Positions 32,001 through 39,431 of a stretch of 39,480 nucleotides of DNA are shown here, piece after piece; the first letter of the stretch is position 1, and each line of letters opens with the position of its first letter. Made by a program: the position numbers and the translations under genes. The notes below the pieces were generated by a model. It saw nothing but the letters and a program-made list of their open reading frames with translations. It was not told the DNA's origin and searched no databases. The stretch comes from Candidatus Neomicrothrix parvicella RN1 (GTDB lineage: Bacteria > Actinomycetota > Acidimicrobiia > Acidimicrobiales > VFJN01), in the NCBI GenBank assembly GCA_945898515.1, contig CAMDIH010000016.1, positions 1 to 39,480 on the forward strand. The letters run 5' to 3'.

Positions 32001-32383
32001 GACAACTCGGCCCCGAATACCGTGGGTACCCCCACCACTCGGGCCGCCTCCGCGAAGCGCACCACCCCGTAGAAACCATCGTGGTCGGTGATGGCCAGGG
32101 CCTCTAGGCCCAGTCGAGCGGCCTCCTCGGCCAACTCCTCAGGACGACTGGCACCATCGAGAAAACTGAACGTGGAGTGGCAGTGCAACTCGGCGTAGGG
32201 AATAACGCTGGTACGGCGGGTCAACCCCGGTGGCGGCTCGTAGGCCGACCGTACCGATGACCATGCCGGGCTGTCGCCGCCGGTGGCCGCCACCGGCACC
32301 GGGGGTGGGCGTCTGATGCGGGCGCGATCCGACAGCGTCCGTTCCAACTCCTTCCACGACACATCCGGATCGTTCAATCCCAC
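29030..32383 (-). CDS. dnaE2: Error-prone DNA polymerase DnaE2
   Basis: A 1117-residue C-family polymerase, near the usual 1080-1120 of DnaE2. Order: short DnaE2-type leader (LNDPDVSWKELERTLSDR), PHP domain (ELHCHSTFSFLDGAS), palm with the catalytic acids in GPPDIDIDIESGRREEVIQY, thumb/fingers (QLMQMAIDVAGFSPGEADMLRQ reading in parts), helix-hairpin-helix, and a C-terminal OB fold (RRVRVGGVVTHRQRP, then FINLEDETGLINVVV). It copies past lesions during the SOS response together with ImuA'/ImuB. The frame is open further upstream, but GTG 32383 is chosen: it matches homologue starts and leaves a LexA box and promoter just upstream. It is separated from imuB by three genes. Confidence 0.95.
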   Translation of the reverse strand: MGLNDPDVSWKELERTLSDRARIRRPPPVPVAATGGDSPAWSSVRSAYEPPPGLTRRTSVIPYAELHCHSTFSFLDGASRPEELAEEAARLGLEALAITDHDGFYGVVRFAEAARVVGVPTVFGAELSLGLTKAQNGVPDPEGTHLLVLARDPEGYARLASVMSTAHLAGAEKGKPDYQDIAWDAVHGEHWLVLTGCRKGSVPAALERHGPAAAARELEALIATFGRANVVVELCDHGDPLDSHRNDALARLAIQAGVDVVATTNAHYATPAGRPLATAMAAVRARRSMDELDGWLPACAGAHLRSGDEQARRFARWPGAVERAAELGRACAFDLHLVAPRLPPFACPDGESEMAYLRHLTATGAQSRYGSWGEERVAGAYRQIEHELAMIEQLGFPGYFLVVWDIVDFCRRSNIYCQGRGSAANSAVCYALGITNVDAVQLGLLFERFLSPERDGPPDIDIDIESGRREEVIQYVYAKYGRRHAAQVANVITYRAKSSIRDVAKALGYAPGQQDAWATQVDAWGGVAVTAQQQKVEQEIPADVLALAAALEHAPRHLGIHSGGMVICDGPIVEVCPVEWARMENRTVLQWDKDDCAAVGLVKFDLLGLGMLEVLHGCIDMVREVHGDRHVDLATLPQDDEVYDMLSRADSIGVFQVESRAQMATLPRLQPRVFYDLVVEVALIRPGPIQGGSVHPYIRRRNGQEEVTYLHPLLERSLHKTLGVPLFQEQLMQMAIDVAGFSPGEADMLRQAMGSKRSRERMERLHQRFTAGARDRGVPPDVIEVIWEQLAAFASYGFPESHSVSFAYLVYASSWLKRWYPAAFCAALLDAQPMGFYAPHTLVGDARRHGVEVRTPDLNASAATTTLEGEARGKAGRSVAPVEWGRGGPAVRLGISSVRGIGRELARQIAAGRPYTSPEDLARRVSLTIGQIEALATSGAFGGFDMSRREGIWAAGAVAQGGPDRLPGIVTGVAAPELPAMTAVESAQADLWSTGVSPDGHPTRFVREYLAAAGVVTAVGLAAVEAGRRVRVGGVVTHRQRPATAGGTLFINLEDETGLINVVVSKGCWAAHRQVARAAPAMLVRGRLERFEGVTNVIADRLESLPIAVSTRSRDFG

Positions 32384-32389
32384 ATCGTC

Positions 32390-32418
32390 ATCATCGAACA
32401 CCTGTTCGTAGTCGTCAA
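32390..32418 (-). promoter_or_regulatory. Promoter of dnaE2
   Basis: On the minus strand: TTGACG (32418-32413), a 17-bp spacer, GATGAT (32395-32390), then six bases to GTG 32383. The LexA box lies mostly in the spacer. The layout matches the imuA promoter. Confidence 0.7.
32394..32409 (-). promoter_or_regulatory. LexA (SOS) box of dnaE2
   Basis: TCGAACACCTGTTCGT as read on the plus strand, against the actinobacterial LexA consensus TCGAAC-N4-GTTCGA; only the last base differs. It ends 11 bases before the dnaE2 start. Confidence 0.85.
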
Positions 32419-32592
32419 GCCGCTCTGGGCACAGCCCGGCGCGCCGTGGCTGCAGGCGGCCGCAGCCGGTCGTCCCGTAGCCACCGCCGAGCAACTTGCG
32501 ACACTCCGCCCCGATGCCCACCGCCGCGTGGGCACTGACATCGGCGAAGTGCTCTCCGAGCGGGGGAAGTCGCCACCTTGCTCAATGCGCCC

Positions 32593-32598
32593 TAGCCT
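32593..32598 (+). promoter_or_regulatory. -10 box of the first amidohydrolase gene
   Basis: TAGCCT. Transcription would start near 32605, giving a leader of about 26 bases that contains GGAGGA (32620-32625) before the GTG at 32631. This gene is thus one of the few here with a normal leader and ribosome-binding site. The rest of 32419-32592 shows no gene I can support. Confidence 0.45.
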
Positions 32599-32630
32599 CA
32601 GCGTGCGCTCCAAAGCTCGGGAGGAATCCA

Positions 32631-33812
32631 GTGCCCTATATCGAAGGCCGCGTCGTCCACGATGCCGACGCCCACATCATGGAAGAGCCCACCTGGCTCC
32701 TTGACCACGCCGACCCCGCGGTGCGGGCAAAGTTGCAACCCAACGTGGACCTCGCCCTGTCCCCGGGCGAAGCCGATGCCATCGATCAAATGAAGGCCCG
32801 CCACGCCGACCCTGCCTTCCGGGCGCGTGATGCCGAGGAGATCATGGATCGCAAGAACTTCAAAGCCACCGGCAGCACGATTGCCGCTGATCGTCCCCTT
32901 GCCCTCGATCTACTCGGCGTGGCTAGCCAGTTGATCTTCAACACCTTCAACAACAGCCACCTGCTGCGGTTGGAACGTAGTGGCGACCTAGATCTCGCCT
33001 ACGGCGCCGCCACCGCTCATAACCGCGGCATGGTCGAGTTCTGTTCGGTCGATCCCCGTCTCCTACCCACCTGCTACGTCCCCCTTGCCAACTTCGATCG
33101 CTCGGCGACCATCGCCGGTGAAGCTCTCGCCATGGGGGCCGCCGCCCTCCTGATCCCGAGTGGGTGCCCCAACGAGCACTCGCCCAGCCACCTTGGCCTC
33201 GATCCCGTGTGGCGCCAAGCGGAAGAAGCGGGAATCCCGATCGTGCTGCACGTGGGCGGCGGGGGCGAACTGCTCCACCCGAGCTACTTCGTAAACGGCG
33301 GCGCCTACGTGCCCGACTTCCACGGCGGCGATGAGAACTTCCGCTCGGTGGACTACATGGCCATCCCCGGGCCCCCCACCCAAACACTGGCCACCATGAT
33401 CTTCGATGGGGTCCTCGAGCGGCATCCGGCCCTCAAGATCGGGGTCATCGAGCAGGGGGCGATCTGGATGCCGGGGTGGATGCGCCAGATGGAGAGCGCC
33501 TTCGACGCCTTCGTGAAGCACGAGGCGCGGCTCCGGGATCTCTCGCTTCGCCCCAGTGAGTTTGTGCGCCGCCACATCCGGGCCACGCCCTATCCCACCG
33601 AGGACGTGCGGTGGATCGCGGAGCAAGCCGGTAGTGAGGTGCCGTTGTTCTCCACCGACTACCCCCATGTTGAAGGGGGACGTCGACCGGTGGAGCGATT
33701 CGAGACGAGTCTCGGAGACGCCTCCGAGGCCGTACGGCAGGCGTTCTACACCGACAACTTCGTCGATCTCATGGGCACGGCGATCAACCGAGTGCCGGTG
33801 GCGGCCCACTGA
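32631..33812 (+). CDS. Amidohydrolase-2 family metal-dependent hydrolase
   Basis: A 393-residue TIM-barrel protein of the amidohydrolase-2 type. The DxH-like metal motif is in VVHDADAHIMEEP, a His strand in IPIVLHVGGGGE, the LERHPALKIGVIEQGAIWMPGWM segment precedes helix 7, and the late catalytic Asp is in PLFSTDYPHVEGG. Family members include decarboxylases and ring-cleavage-product hydrolases. The reaction is not predictable here. GTG 32631 is set by a strong GGAGGA five bases upstream. A longer reading frame upstream would overlap the dnaE2 promoter side and has no conserved sequence. It is related to the amidohydrolase at the window end. Confidence 0.85.
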   Translation: MPYIEGRVVHDADAHIMEEPTWLLDHADPAVRAKLQPNVDLALSPGEADAIDQMKARHADPAFRARDAEEIMDRKNFKATGSTIAADRPLALDLLGVASQLIFNTFNNSHLLRLERSGDLDLAYGAATAHNRGMVEFCSVDPRLLPTCYVPLANFDRSATIAGEALAMGAAALLIPSGCPNEHSPSHLGLDPVWRQAEEAGIPIVLHVGGGGELLHPSYFVNGGAYVPDFHGGDENFRSVDYMAIPGPPTQTLATMIFDGVLERHPALKIGVIEQGAIWMPGWMRQMESAFDAFVKHEARLRDLSLRPSEFVRRHIRATPYPTEDVRWIAEQAGSEVPLFSTDYPHVEGGRRPVERFETSLGDASEAVRQAFYTDNFVDLMGTAINRVPVAAH

Positions 33813-33848
33813 CCCCGAGGGCGGGCGCCGAGCCCACGCGCTCCCCGC

Positions 33849-34442
33849 TCAAGCTTCGTCATCGCCGGAGCGCCTGCCATGAACCACAAAGGCAGCCACC
33901 ACCCCGCCGAGGGCACCGAAGACGTGGCCCGTCCAGGACACTCCCGGCCGGGGGAACAACCCCCATAGCGCTCCCCCGTACACCACGAAGGTGATGACCC
34001 CCACGATGAGGTAGCCAACCTGACGATCGAACAGGCCCCGCACCAGCAGGTAGGTGAGATAGCCAAACACCAAGCCGCTCGCCCCGATGTGGATCGACTG
34101 AGATGAGCCCGTCAGCCAGGTGCCCACCCCGGCCACCAACCCAATGATGACCGTTACCTGCACGAACCGGCGGGCGCCCCCCAGGGCGACCACACTGCCC
34201 ATCACCAAAAAGGGAAGGGTGTTGGCCACCAGGTGACCCAACCCGTCGTGGAGGAATGGGGAAGCGACGATGCCGTCGAGTCCATCCACGCGCCGGGGCC
34301 GAATGCCGAAGCGGTCAAGGCCGCCACCGAGAGGAATGTCCACCAACTCCGCCACCCACATCACCGCCACCATCAGCCCCAGCGGGATCCACGCGGCGAA
34401 CCGGCGCCGGGGCAGAGCCTGCTGCACTCCTTCGGTGTCCAC
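33849..34442 (-). CDS. Rhomboid-family intramembrane serine protease
   Basis: About 197 residues with six hydrophobic segments. The nucleophile is in IHIGASGLVFGYLTYLL (Ser about 122) and the catalytic His in SWTGHVFGALGGVVAAF (about 173). The HDGLGHLVANTLPFLVMG segment is the conserved HxxxN-type membrane helix. It probably cleaves membrane proteins within the bilayer. The start is uncertain: GTG 34442 is chosen, GTG 34427 (after GAAGGA) and GTG 34512-34514 are also possible, the last being too close to the divergent gene. It is divergent from the GlcD-like gene. Confidence 0.85.
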   Translation of the reverse strand: MDTEGVQQALPRRRFAAWIPLGLMVAVMWVAELVDIPLGGGLDRFGIRPRRVDGLDGIVASPFLHDGLGHLVANTLPFLVMGSVVALGGARRFVQVTVIIGLVAGVGTWLTGSSQSIHIGASGLVFGYLTYLLVRGLFDRQVGYLIVGVITFVVYGGALWGLFPRPGVSWTGHVFGALGGVVAAFVVHGRRSGDDEA

Positions 34443-34505
34443 CGCACCATCGTGGCAGGCCGAAGGGTCCGCCGCCGCGCACCGGACGGCGTGCCCAGCG
34501 CGCCC

Positions 34506-34511
34506 TAGTGT
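34506..34511 (+). promoter_or_regulatory. -10 box of the GlcD-like oxidase gene
   Basis: TAGTGT ends 8 nt before the ATG at 34520. Confidence 0.4.
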
Positions 34512-34519
34512 CACCGGGG

Positions 34520-35896
34520 ATGACCCCCCTCGCCCACCCCGCGCCCGCAGTCGCCCTCCAGGCGCTTCGCGATGCCCTACCCGACGCGGCGGTAGAGACC
34601 GACGTCGACGTCATAGATCGCTACCGCTACGACCGCGCCACCACGGTGATCCCGGGTACCCCCCTGGCGCTGGTGCGCGCCACCAGCACCAGCGATGTGC
34701 AGGCCACCCTGCGGGTGGCCAGCCAGTACGCCATCCCGGTGGTGCCGCGCGGAGCCGGCAGCGGACTCTCCGGTGGTTCCTGTGCGATCGATGGGGCCAT
34801 CACCTTGAGCACCGAAGGCATGCGGGCCATCACCGTGGACCCTGCCGCCATGGTCGCGGTAGTTCAACCCGGCCTCCTCAATGCCGAGGTGAAAGCCGCC
34901 GCCCGAGTGCACGACCTCTGGTATCCACCCGACCCGTCATCGTTTGAGATCTGTTCGATCGGCGGAAACCTGGCCACCAACGCGGGCGGATTGTGCTGCG
35001 TAAAATACGGCGTCACCACCGACTATGTGCTGGGCCTGGAGGTGGTGCTCGCCGATGGCCGTGCCCTTCGTCTCGGTGGCTCCACCATCAAAGACGTGGC
35101 CGGGTACGACCTCAAACGGCTCTTCGTGGGCTCGGAAGGCACCCTCGGGATCATCACCGAAGCCACCCTGCGCCTGCGCCCTCTCCCCCCGCCAACCAGC
35201 ACCATCATCGCCACCTTTGCCGATGTGATGGCGGCGGGCCACGCCGTAGCCGCGGTGATGGCCAGTGTTCGCCCGGCCGCCCTCGAACTCATGGACGCGG
35301 CGGCGGTAGCCGCGGTGGAAGCGGTGCGACCAATGGGGCTCGACCCCTCGATAGGTGCGTTGCTCCTGGCCCAGGTGGACGGTTCTCCCGCCGAGTCCGC
35401 CGCGGTGGCGGCTTGTTGCACGCAGGCCGGGGCCACCTACGTCGCCGTGTCCGAGGACCCCGCGGAGGGCGAAATGCTCATGGCGGCGCGGCGGATGGTG
35501 ATCCCGTGCGTCGAGCGATTAGGCACGGTGTTGATCGAAGACATCAGCGTCCCGATTCCGCGCATCCCCGACCTGATGGCGGCGGTGGTGACCATCGCAG
35601 AACGTCACGACACGGCTATTCCCGTCATCGGACACGCCGGTGATGGCAACTTCCATCCACTGGTGACCTTCGATGCCCGCGATCCGGAGGCCACCGCCCG
35701 AGCCGAGGACGCCTTCGACGCAGTGATGGATACAGCGCTGGCGCTCGGCGGCAGCATCACCGGCGAACACGGCATCGGCACCCTCAAGGCCCGCCACCTC
35801 GCTCAGCAACTCGGCCCCGATGTGATGGAGATCACCCGGGCGGTGAAAGCCGCCCTGGACCCGGCCGGGATTCTCAATCCCGGCAAGTGGGTGTGA
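34520..35896 (+). CDS. FAD-linked oxidase, GlcD / D-lactate dehydrogenase-like
   Basis: A 458-residue VAO/PCMH-fold flavoprotein. The FAD-binding region is clear: VVPRGAGSGLSGGSCAIDGAITL, SFEICSIGGNLATNAGGLCCVKYGVT and GYDLKRLFVGSEGTLGIITEATL. The C-terminal substrate domain has VIGHAGDGNFHPLV (His ligands) and TGEHGIGTLK with the usual ALDPAGILNPGK end. It oxidises a 2-hydroxyacid such as glycolate or D-lactate, passing electrons to a partner. glcE/glcF-like genes are not adjacent. It converges on imuB with 32 bases between, and a -10 box lies just before its ATG. Confidence 0.9.
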   Translation: MTPLAHPAPAVALQALRDALPDAAVETDVDVIDRYRYDRATTVIPGTPLALVRATSTSDVQATLRVASQYAIPVVPRGAGSGLSGGSCAIDGAITLSTEGMRAITVDPAAMVAVVQPGLLNAEVKAAARVHDLWYPPDPSSFEICSIGGNLATNAGGLCCVKYGVTTDYVLGLEVVLADGRALRLGGSTIKDVAGYDLKRLFVGSEGTLGIITEATLRLRPLPPPTSTIIATFADVMAAGHAVAAVMASVRPAALELMDAAAVAAVEAVRPMGLDPSIGALLLAQVDGSPAESAAVAACCTQAGATYVAVSEDPAEGEMLMAARRMVIPCVERLGTVLIEDISVPIPRIPDLMAAVVTIAERHDTAIPVIGHAGDGNFHPLVTFDARDPEATARAEDAFDAVMDTALALGGSITGEHGIGTLKARHLAQQLGPDVMEITRAVKAALDPAGILNPGKWV

Positions 35897-35928
35897 CCCC
35901 CGATTCGTGCGCCCACCCAGCGGCGGCT

Positions 35929-37491
35929 TCAGTCGTAGGTGGCCTCCACCCGCCACCGGCCCACCTCGAGGGCGAGGAGCCGGGCCTGCCCGTCGTTGGT
36001 CACGACCTGGAGACGGGCGCGACGACGGCGGCGGGCCGGATCCCACCCGCACTCCTCGAGCGGCCAGGGCCCGGCCCAGTGGAGAACCTCGACCCACGGG
36101 CCCCCCGCCACCGATACCCGCCGGGGCAAGGCCGATAGGGCACCCCGGCCGCTCACCAGCACACCATCGCCGGCGGCATCAACCACCTCGGCGGCTGGCG
36201 GCTCGCCGTGAACCCACGCCGGTGACGGGGTTGGCAACCGGCCCGGCCACGGACCCACCACCCGATCGCGGCGCGCCCCGGGACGATCGGCGGTGAGGTC
36301 TACCGCCGCGGCAGACACCAACACGACCTGGGTGGCGGGATCGCGGCTTCCACGCCACTCGGGCACCGCCACCGATTCCATGCCGAGGAGGCCCTGTACC
36401 CGCGCCACGGCGCGGCTGGCCCGATCCACGGTGGCGATGTCGCTTCCCCAGAACCCGAGTTGGGGGCCACCGGCGGGCACGATCTCTTCCGGGGTGAGCC
36501 ACAGGCGACTGATACCCCCAGTGGGACGGTGTCGCGCCGACCCCTGAAGCCAGCCATCGAGTTGCCAGCGGAGACGATCAGCCATCGCCGCCGCGGTGAG
36601 GATGCTCTCGGCCCGCCACACCCGTTCGAGGTGTTCACCGTGCTCGGTCTCTGCGCCGATCACCACCCGCGTACAGGCCGAGCCCCTCCGCCACAGTCGA
36701 TCATGTAGTTCCTCGGCCAGACCGCGGGCCAGAAAGGCCGCCGGGGCCACTGTGTCGGCCGGGGGATCCACAACCGCGCTCACGGTGACCTCAGCGGGGG
36801 GCGGACCCAGCGCCGGTGGGCGCTCATCAAAACCCGCGGCTAGCCGCCACGCCACCTGACCTAGCTTCCCAAAGCGGGCCAGCATGTCGCGCTCGGGCAA
36901 CGCTGCTAATGCTCCAAGCGTGCCCACCCCGAGGCGACGGAGTACGTCTACCAACTCAGGCCGAGCCAGCGTGGTCACCGGAAGCGGAGCGAGAAAGGCG
37001 GGGGTGCCCCCCACCGGAACAACAGCCGTCCAACGGGCGATCTCAGCGGCCAGGGTGGCCGCAAAGATGCCGTCGGCAACCCCCACCCGCACGCGGCCCC
37101 GCTCCCCGAGTGCCTCGCTCACCATGGCGTGAGTGCGGGCCACTAGCTCGTCGTCACCCCCAAAAAAGCGAGACGGCCCCCGGGTGGGAAAAGCCACTTC
37201 TCCCGGCCGGGTGATCTCCACCCGGGGAGTGAGGGCATCAAGGCTGGCCACGATCGCTTCGAAGGCCCGGGCGTCGCGGGCGGGGTCGAAGGCGATGACC
37301 ACCAGCGAAGGACAGCGCGATTGTGCCTCCCGTCGCCGCTGATGCAACGCCACACCCTGCTCCCGCGCCGCCGGCGAGGTAGCTGTCACCCGATTGGCGT
37401 GAAATACCGCGGCGGGTATCTGAGGAGACACTCCCGCTGCGGCGATGGACCAATCGGTGCACTCCACCACCAGTGTGCGCAAGCCAACCAC
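35929..37491 (-). CDS. imuB: ImuB, inactive Y-family polymerase-like protein
   Basis: A 520-residue Y-family polymerase relative. The first catalytic strand reads LRTLVVECTDWSIAAAG, without the usual acidic pair, as expected for ImuB, which does not polymerise. Thumb-type helix-hairpin-helix (LRRLGVGTLGALAALPERDMLARFG) and little-finger regions follow. A clamp-binding motif QLGFWG lies at residues 344-349, matching the position and form of QLPLWG in M. tuberculosis ImuB. It bridges DnaE2, ImuA' and the sliding clamp. GTG 37491 follows the imuA stop by four bases, so the two are co-transcribed. Upstream in-frame sequence is an imuA shadow. Confidence 0.9.
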   Translation of the reverse strand: MVGLRTLVVECTDWSIAAAGVSPQIPAAVFHANRVTATSPAAREQGVALHQRRREAQSRCPSLVVIAFDPARDARAFEAIVASLDALTPRVEITRPGEVAFPTRGPSRFFGGDDELVARTHAMVSEALGERGRVRVGVADGIFAATLAAEIARWTAVVPVGGTPAFLAPLPVTTLARPELVDVLRRLGVGTLGALAALPERDMLARFGKLGQVAWRLAAGFDERPPALGPPPAEVTVSAVVDPPADTVAPAAFLARGLAEELHDRLWRRGSACTRVVIGAETEHGEHLERVWRAESILTAAAMADRLRWQLDGWLQGSARHRPTGGISRLWLTPEEIVPAGGPQLGFWGSDIATVDRASRAVARVQGLLGMESVAVPEWRGSRDPATQVVLVSAAAVDLTADRPGARRDRVVGPWPGRLPTPSPAWVHGEPPAAEVVDAAGDGVLVSGRGALSALPRRVSVAGGPWVEVLHWAGPWPLEECGWDPARRRRRARLQVVTNDGQARLLALEVGRWRVEATYD

Positions 37492-37495
37492 GGAC

Positions 37496-38197
37496 TCAGC
37501 GCAGCGAGGGCAACGAACGGACAGGAGCGAGAGCGACCTCGTGCACTTTCCCATCCGAACCCGGGAGCCAAAAGTCTGCCCGTTGGGGCGACGCGGCCTC
37601 GCCTCGACCGCCCCGGATGATCCGCACCTTGCGCGCCCGCAAATGGCCATGTCCGTTATCGAGGCCCTCCCAGCGGGCCCGGGCCACCTCGAGTTGGAGG
37701 TCGGCTCCCTCGGGCCACCCCGTCCCCACGAGCAGCAGTACAACCCCTCGCTCACGAGCGCGGGCGGCCAGTCGCCGCGCCTCGGCCGGCCGCGCCCCCA
37801 CCCGGTCGGCGGGGAGGATGATGAGGTCGAAGCCGTCAATCAACGCTGCCACTACTCCCCCCCAGGCATCACGGGTGGGGGCCGTCACCACTACCAGTCG
37901 CTCGAGGGCTACACCCATCTCGTCGGCCGCAACGAGACCAAGTGACCCCAGGCCCACCGCCGCCACCCAAAATCCTGTCCGGGAGGCCTCGGCCACCAGA
38001 GCCAGCGCCAGCGACGTGCCACCCCCCACTCCGGCCGCCGCGCCCACCGACACCGTGGCGCCTCGTCGCAATCCTGCTCCAGGGAGCAGGGTGGCAAAGG
38101 CTGGCAACACGGGGAGTCGCCGTTCGCCGGTCAGGGTGACCGGACGTACCCGTTCGGTCAGTTCCGCCAGCGTGCTCGGAACTGCCTCACTGCCCAT
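37496..38197 (-). CDS. imuA: ImuA'-type SOS mutagenesis protein
   Basis: A 233-residue RecA-like protein. The region corresponding to a P-loop is SVGAAAGVGGGTSLALALVAEAS, with no Lys at the Walker A position, as in the actinobacterial ImuA' group, so ATP hydrolysis is doubtful. VALERLVVVTAPTRDAWGGVVAALIDGFDLIILPAD is the Walker-B-like strand-helix-strand part. The C-terminus is the polar Arg/Gly/Pro region thought to contact ImuB in known members. The start is ATG 38197, seven bases after the -10 box; ATG 38209 lies inside the LexA box. It heads an operon with imuB. Confidence 0.85.
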   Translation of the reverse strand: MGSEAVPSTLAELTERVRPVTLTGERRLPVLPAFATLLPGAGLRRGATVSVGAAAGVGGGTSLALALVAEASRTGFWVAAVGLGSLGLVAADEMGVALERLVVVTAPTRDAWGGVVAALIDGFDLIILPADRVGARPAEARRLAARARERGVVLLLVGTGWPEGADLQLEVARARWEGLDNGHGHLRARKVRIIRGGRGEAASPQRADFWLPGSDGKVHEVALAPVRSLPSLR

Positions 38198-38201
38198 ACC
38201 C

Positions 38202-38231
38202 GACAGCATCGAACACTTGTTCGATGCTGTC
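38202..38231. repeat. Perfect 14-bp inverted repeat at the imuA promoter
   Basis: GACAGCATCGAACA, two bases (CT), then its exact reverse complement. The LexA box is its core; the outer bases overlap the -35 and -10 hexamers. Confidence 0.85.
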
Positions 38232-38233
38232 AA
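38205..38233 (-). promoter_or_regulatory. Promoter of imuA-imuB
   Basis: On the minus strand: TTGACA (38233-38228), a 17-bp spacer, GATGCT (38210-38205), then seven bases to ATG 38197. The spacer is filled by most of the LexA box. Confidence 0.75.
38209..38224 (-). promoter_or_regulatory. LexA (SOS) box of imuA-imuB
   Basis: TCGAACACTTGTTCGA on the plus strand, an exact match to the actinobacterial LexA consensus TCGAAC-N4-GTTCGA. It sits between -35 and -10, so LexA bound here would block the polymerase. Confidence 0.92.
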
Positions 38234-38235
38234 AC

Positions 38236-39408
38236 CTAGGTGGTGAGGGCCAGACCGTTATCGCGCATGATCAGGCGGATCTCCGCGCCGGTGAAACCAG
38301 CCAGGTCATCGGCAAAACTGGACGGGTCGGCCAATCCCTCGGCATGGGGATAGTCGGAGCCGAACAACACTCGTTCCACCCCCAGCACATCGGCCACACC
38401 GCGGATGTCGTCCTCGTAATAGGGCGATACCCACAGGTGGTCACGAAGTTGTTGGGCGGGGTCAACGTCATCGAAGGCGGTGGGGCGTTGATGAAAAGCC
38501 TTGGTGAGCCCGGCGGCGAGCGACGGCACCCAGTCGCTACCCGACTCGATGGTGGCTACCCGTAGGTTCGGGAACCGACGGAAGACACCATCGCAAACGA
38601 AGGAGCCGATCGTGTCGAAGATCGGTCGATGACCGGTGATCAGTTGCTTGAACGGATCGTGGCGAAAGGCTTCGAACTCGGGGTTCCGGCCCCACGCTTC
38701 GGCCAGGAATCCGTAGCCCGACTCACCCGAGTGAAACGCCACGAGCACTCTCGCTTCATTCAGGCGCGCCCACACCCCATCGTGGGCCGGATCACCGTAA
38801 CTGCGGTGGCCGAGCGGATCCTTTACCGGCCCGGAGCGCAACACCACGGCGCGAGCACCGTGGTCGAGTACCCGCGACACCTCCGCCTCGGCGGCGGTGG
38901 GGTCCAAGAGAGAGATGTAGGGCGCAGCAAAGATGCGGTTCTGATAGGCGTAGCCCCAGTCGTCTTCCATCCACCGATTGAATGCGCTGAACGAAGCGGC
39001 CGCCGCGGCGGGGTCGTGGCAGAGCGCTTCTTCCATACCCACACCCATGGTGGGGAACAAGAAGCACCCTTCGATGCCCTGAGCGTCCATGGTCTTGAGG
39101 CGGGCATCGCGATTGCGATATTCGGGTCGGATCGGTTCCAACTCCCCAAAGGCGGCCCGGATGTCATCGCCGGGGGTCTTGCCGCGGAAGTAATCGTCGA
39201 GTGCCCCTGGTTTGGCCACCGGGTCGAAGGTGGGGTTCGGGATGAATCGGTTGATTTTCCCGGCCACCATGAGTCGCGCTTTGCCGTTGAGGTTGATCCA
39301 CTGGACGCTGCGGCGCGCCAGGGCTGGATCAAGGTGCCGGGTAAAGGCATCGGGCGCCTCGTAGTAGTGGTTGTCGGCGTCGAAGAGACGAAAACCGAGT
39401 GCGGTCAA
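38236..39408 (-). CDS. Amidohydrolase-2 family metal-dependent hydrolase
   Basis: A 390-residue TIM-barrel hydrolase. The start RLFDADNHYYEAPDAF holds the metal DxxH motif, VLVAFHSGESGYGF the next His strand, FPNLRVATIESGSDWVPSL the conserved pre-helix-7 region, and ERVLFGSDYPHAEG the catalytic Asp. This variant is common in mycobacteria and acidimicrobia near lipid and sterol catabolism. TTG 39408 is chosen because AGGGGG lies four bases upstream on the minus strand; TTG 39426 lies above that site. The promoter overlaps a KstR-like operator. It ends 38 bp upstream of the imuA start on the same strand, so read-through into imuA is possible. Confidence 0.8.
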   Translation of the reverse strand: MTALGFRLFDADNHYYEAPDAFTRHLDPALARRSVQWINLNGKARLMVAGKINRFIPNPTFDPVAKPGALDDYFRGKTPGDDIRAAFGELEPIRPEYRNRDARLKTMDAQGIEGCFLFPTMGVGMEEALCHDPAAAAASFSAFNRWMEDDWGYAYQNRIFAAPYISLLDPTAAEAEVSRVLDHGARAVVLRSGPVKDPLGHRSYGDPAHDGVWARLNEARVLVAFHSGESGYGFLAEAWGRNPEFEAFRHDPFKQLITGHRPIFDTIGSFVCDGVFRRFPNLRVATIESGSDWVPSLAAGLTKAFHQRPTAFDDVDPAQQLRDHLWVSPYYEDDIRGVADVLGVERVLFGSDYPHAEGLADPSSFADDLAGFTGAEIRLIMRDNGLALTT

Positions 39409-39431
39409 TGGTCCCCCTAAGGACAACAGAA

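Noticed and set aside
32384-32521. Longer N-terminus for DnaE2
   Set aside because: The frame is open upstream but would place the LexA box and the -35/-10 elements inside the gene, and the extra residues resemble no DnaE2.
32388-32630. Possible plus-strand gene before the amidohydrolase
   Set aside because: One plus frame is open with acceptable codon use but has no good start or ribosome-binding site, overlaps the dnaE2 promoter and matches nothing I know.
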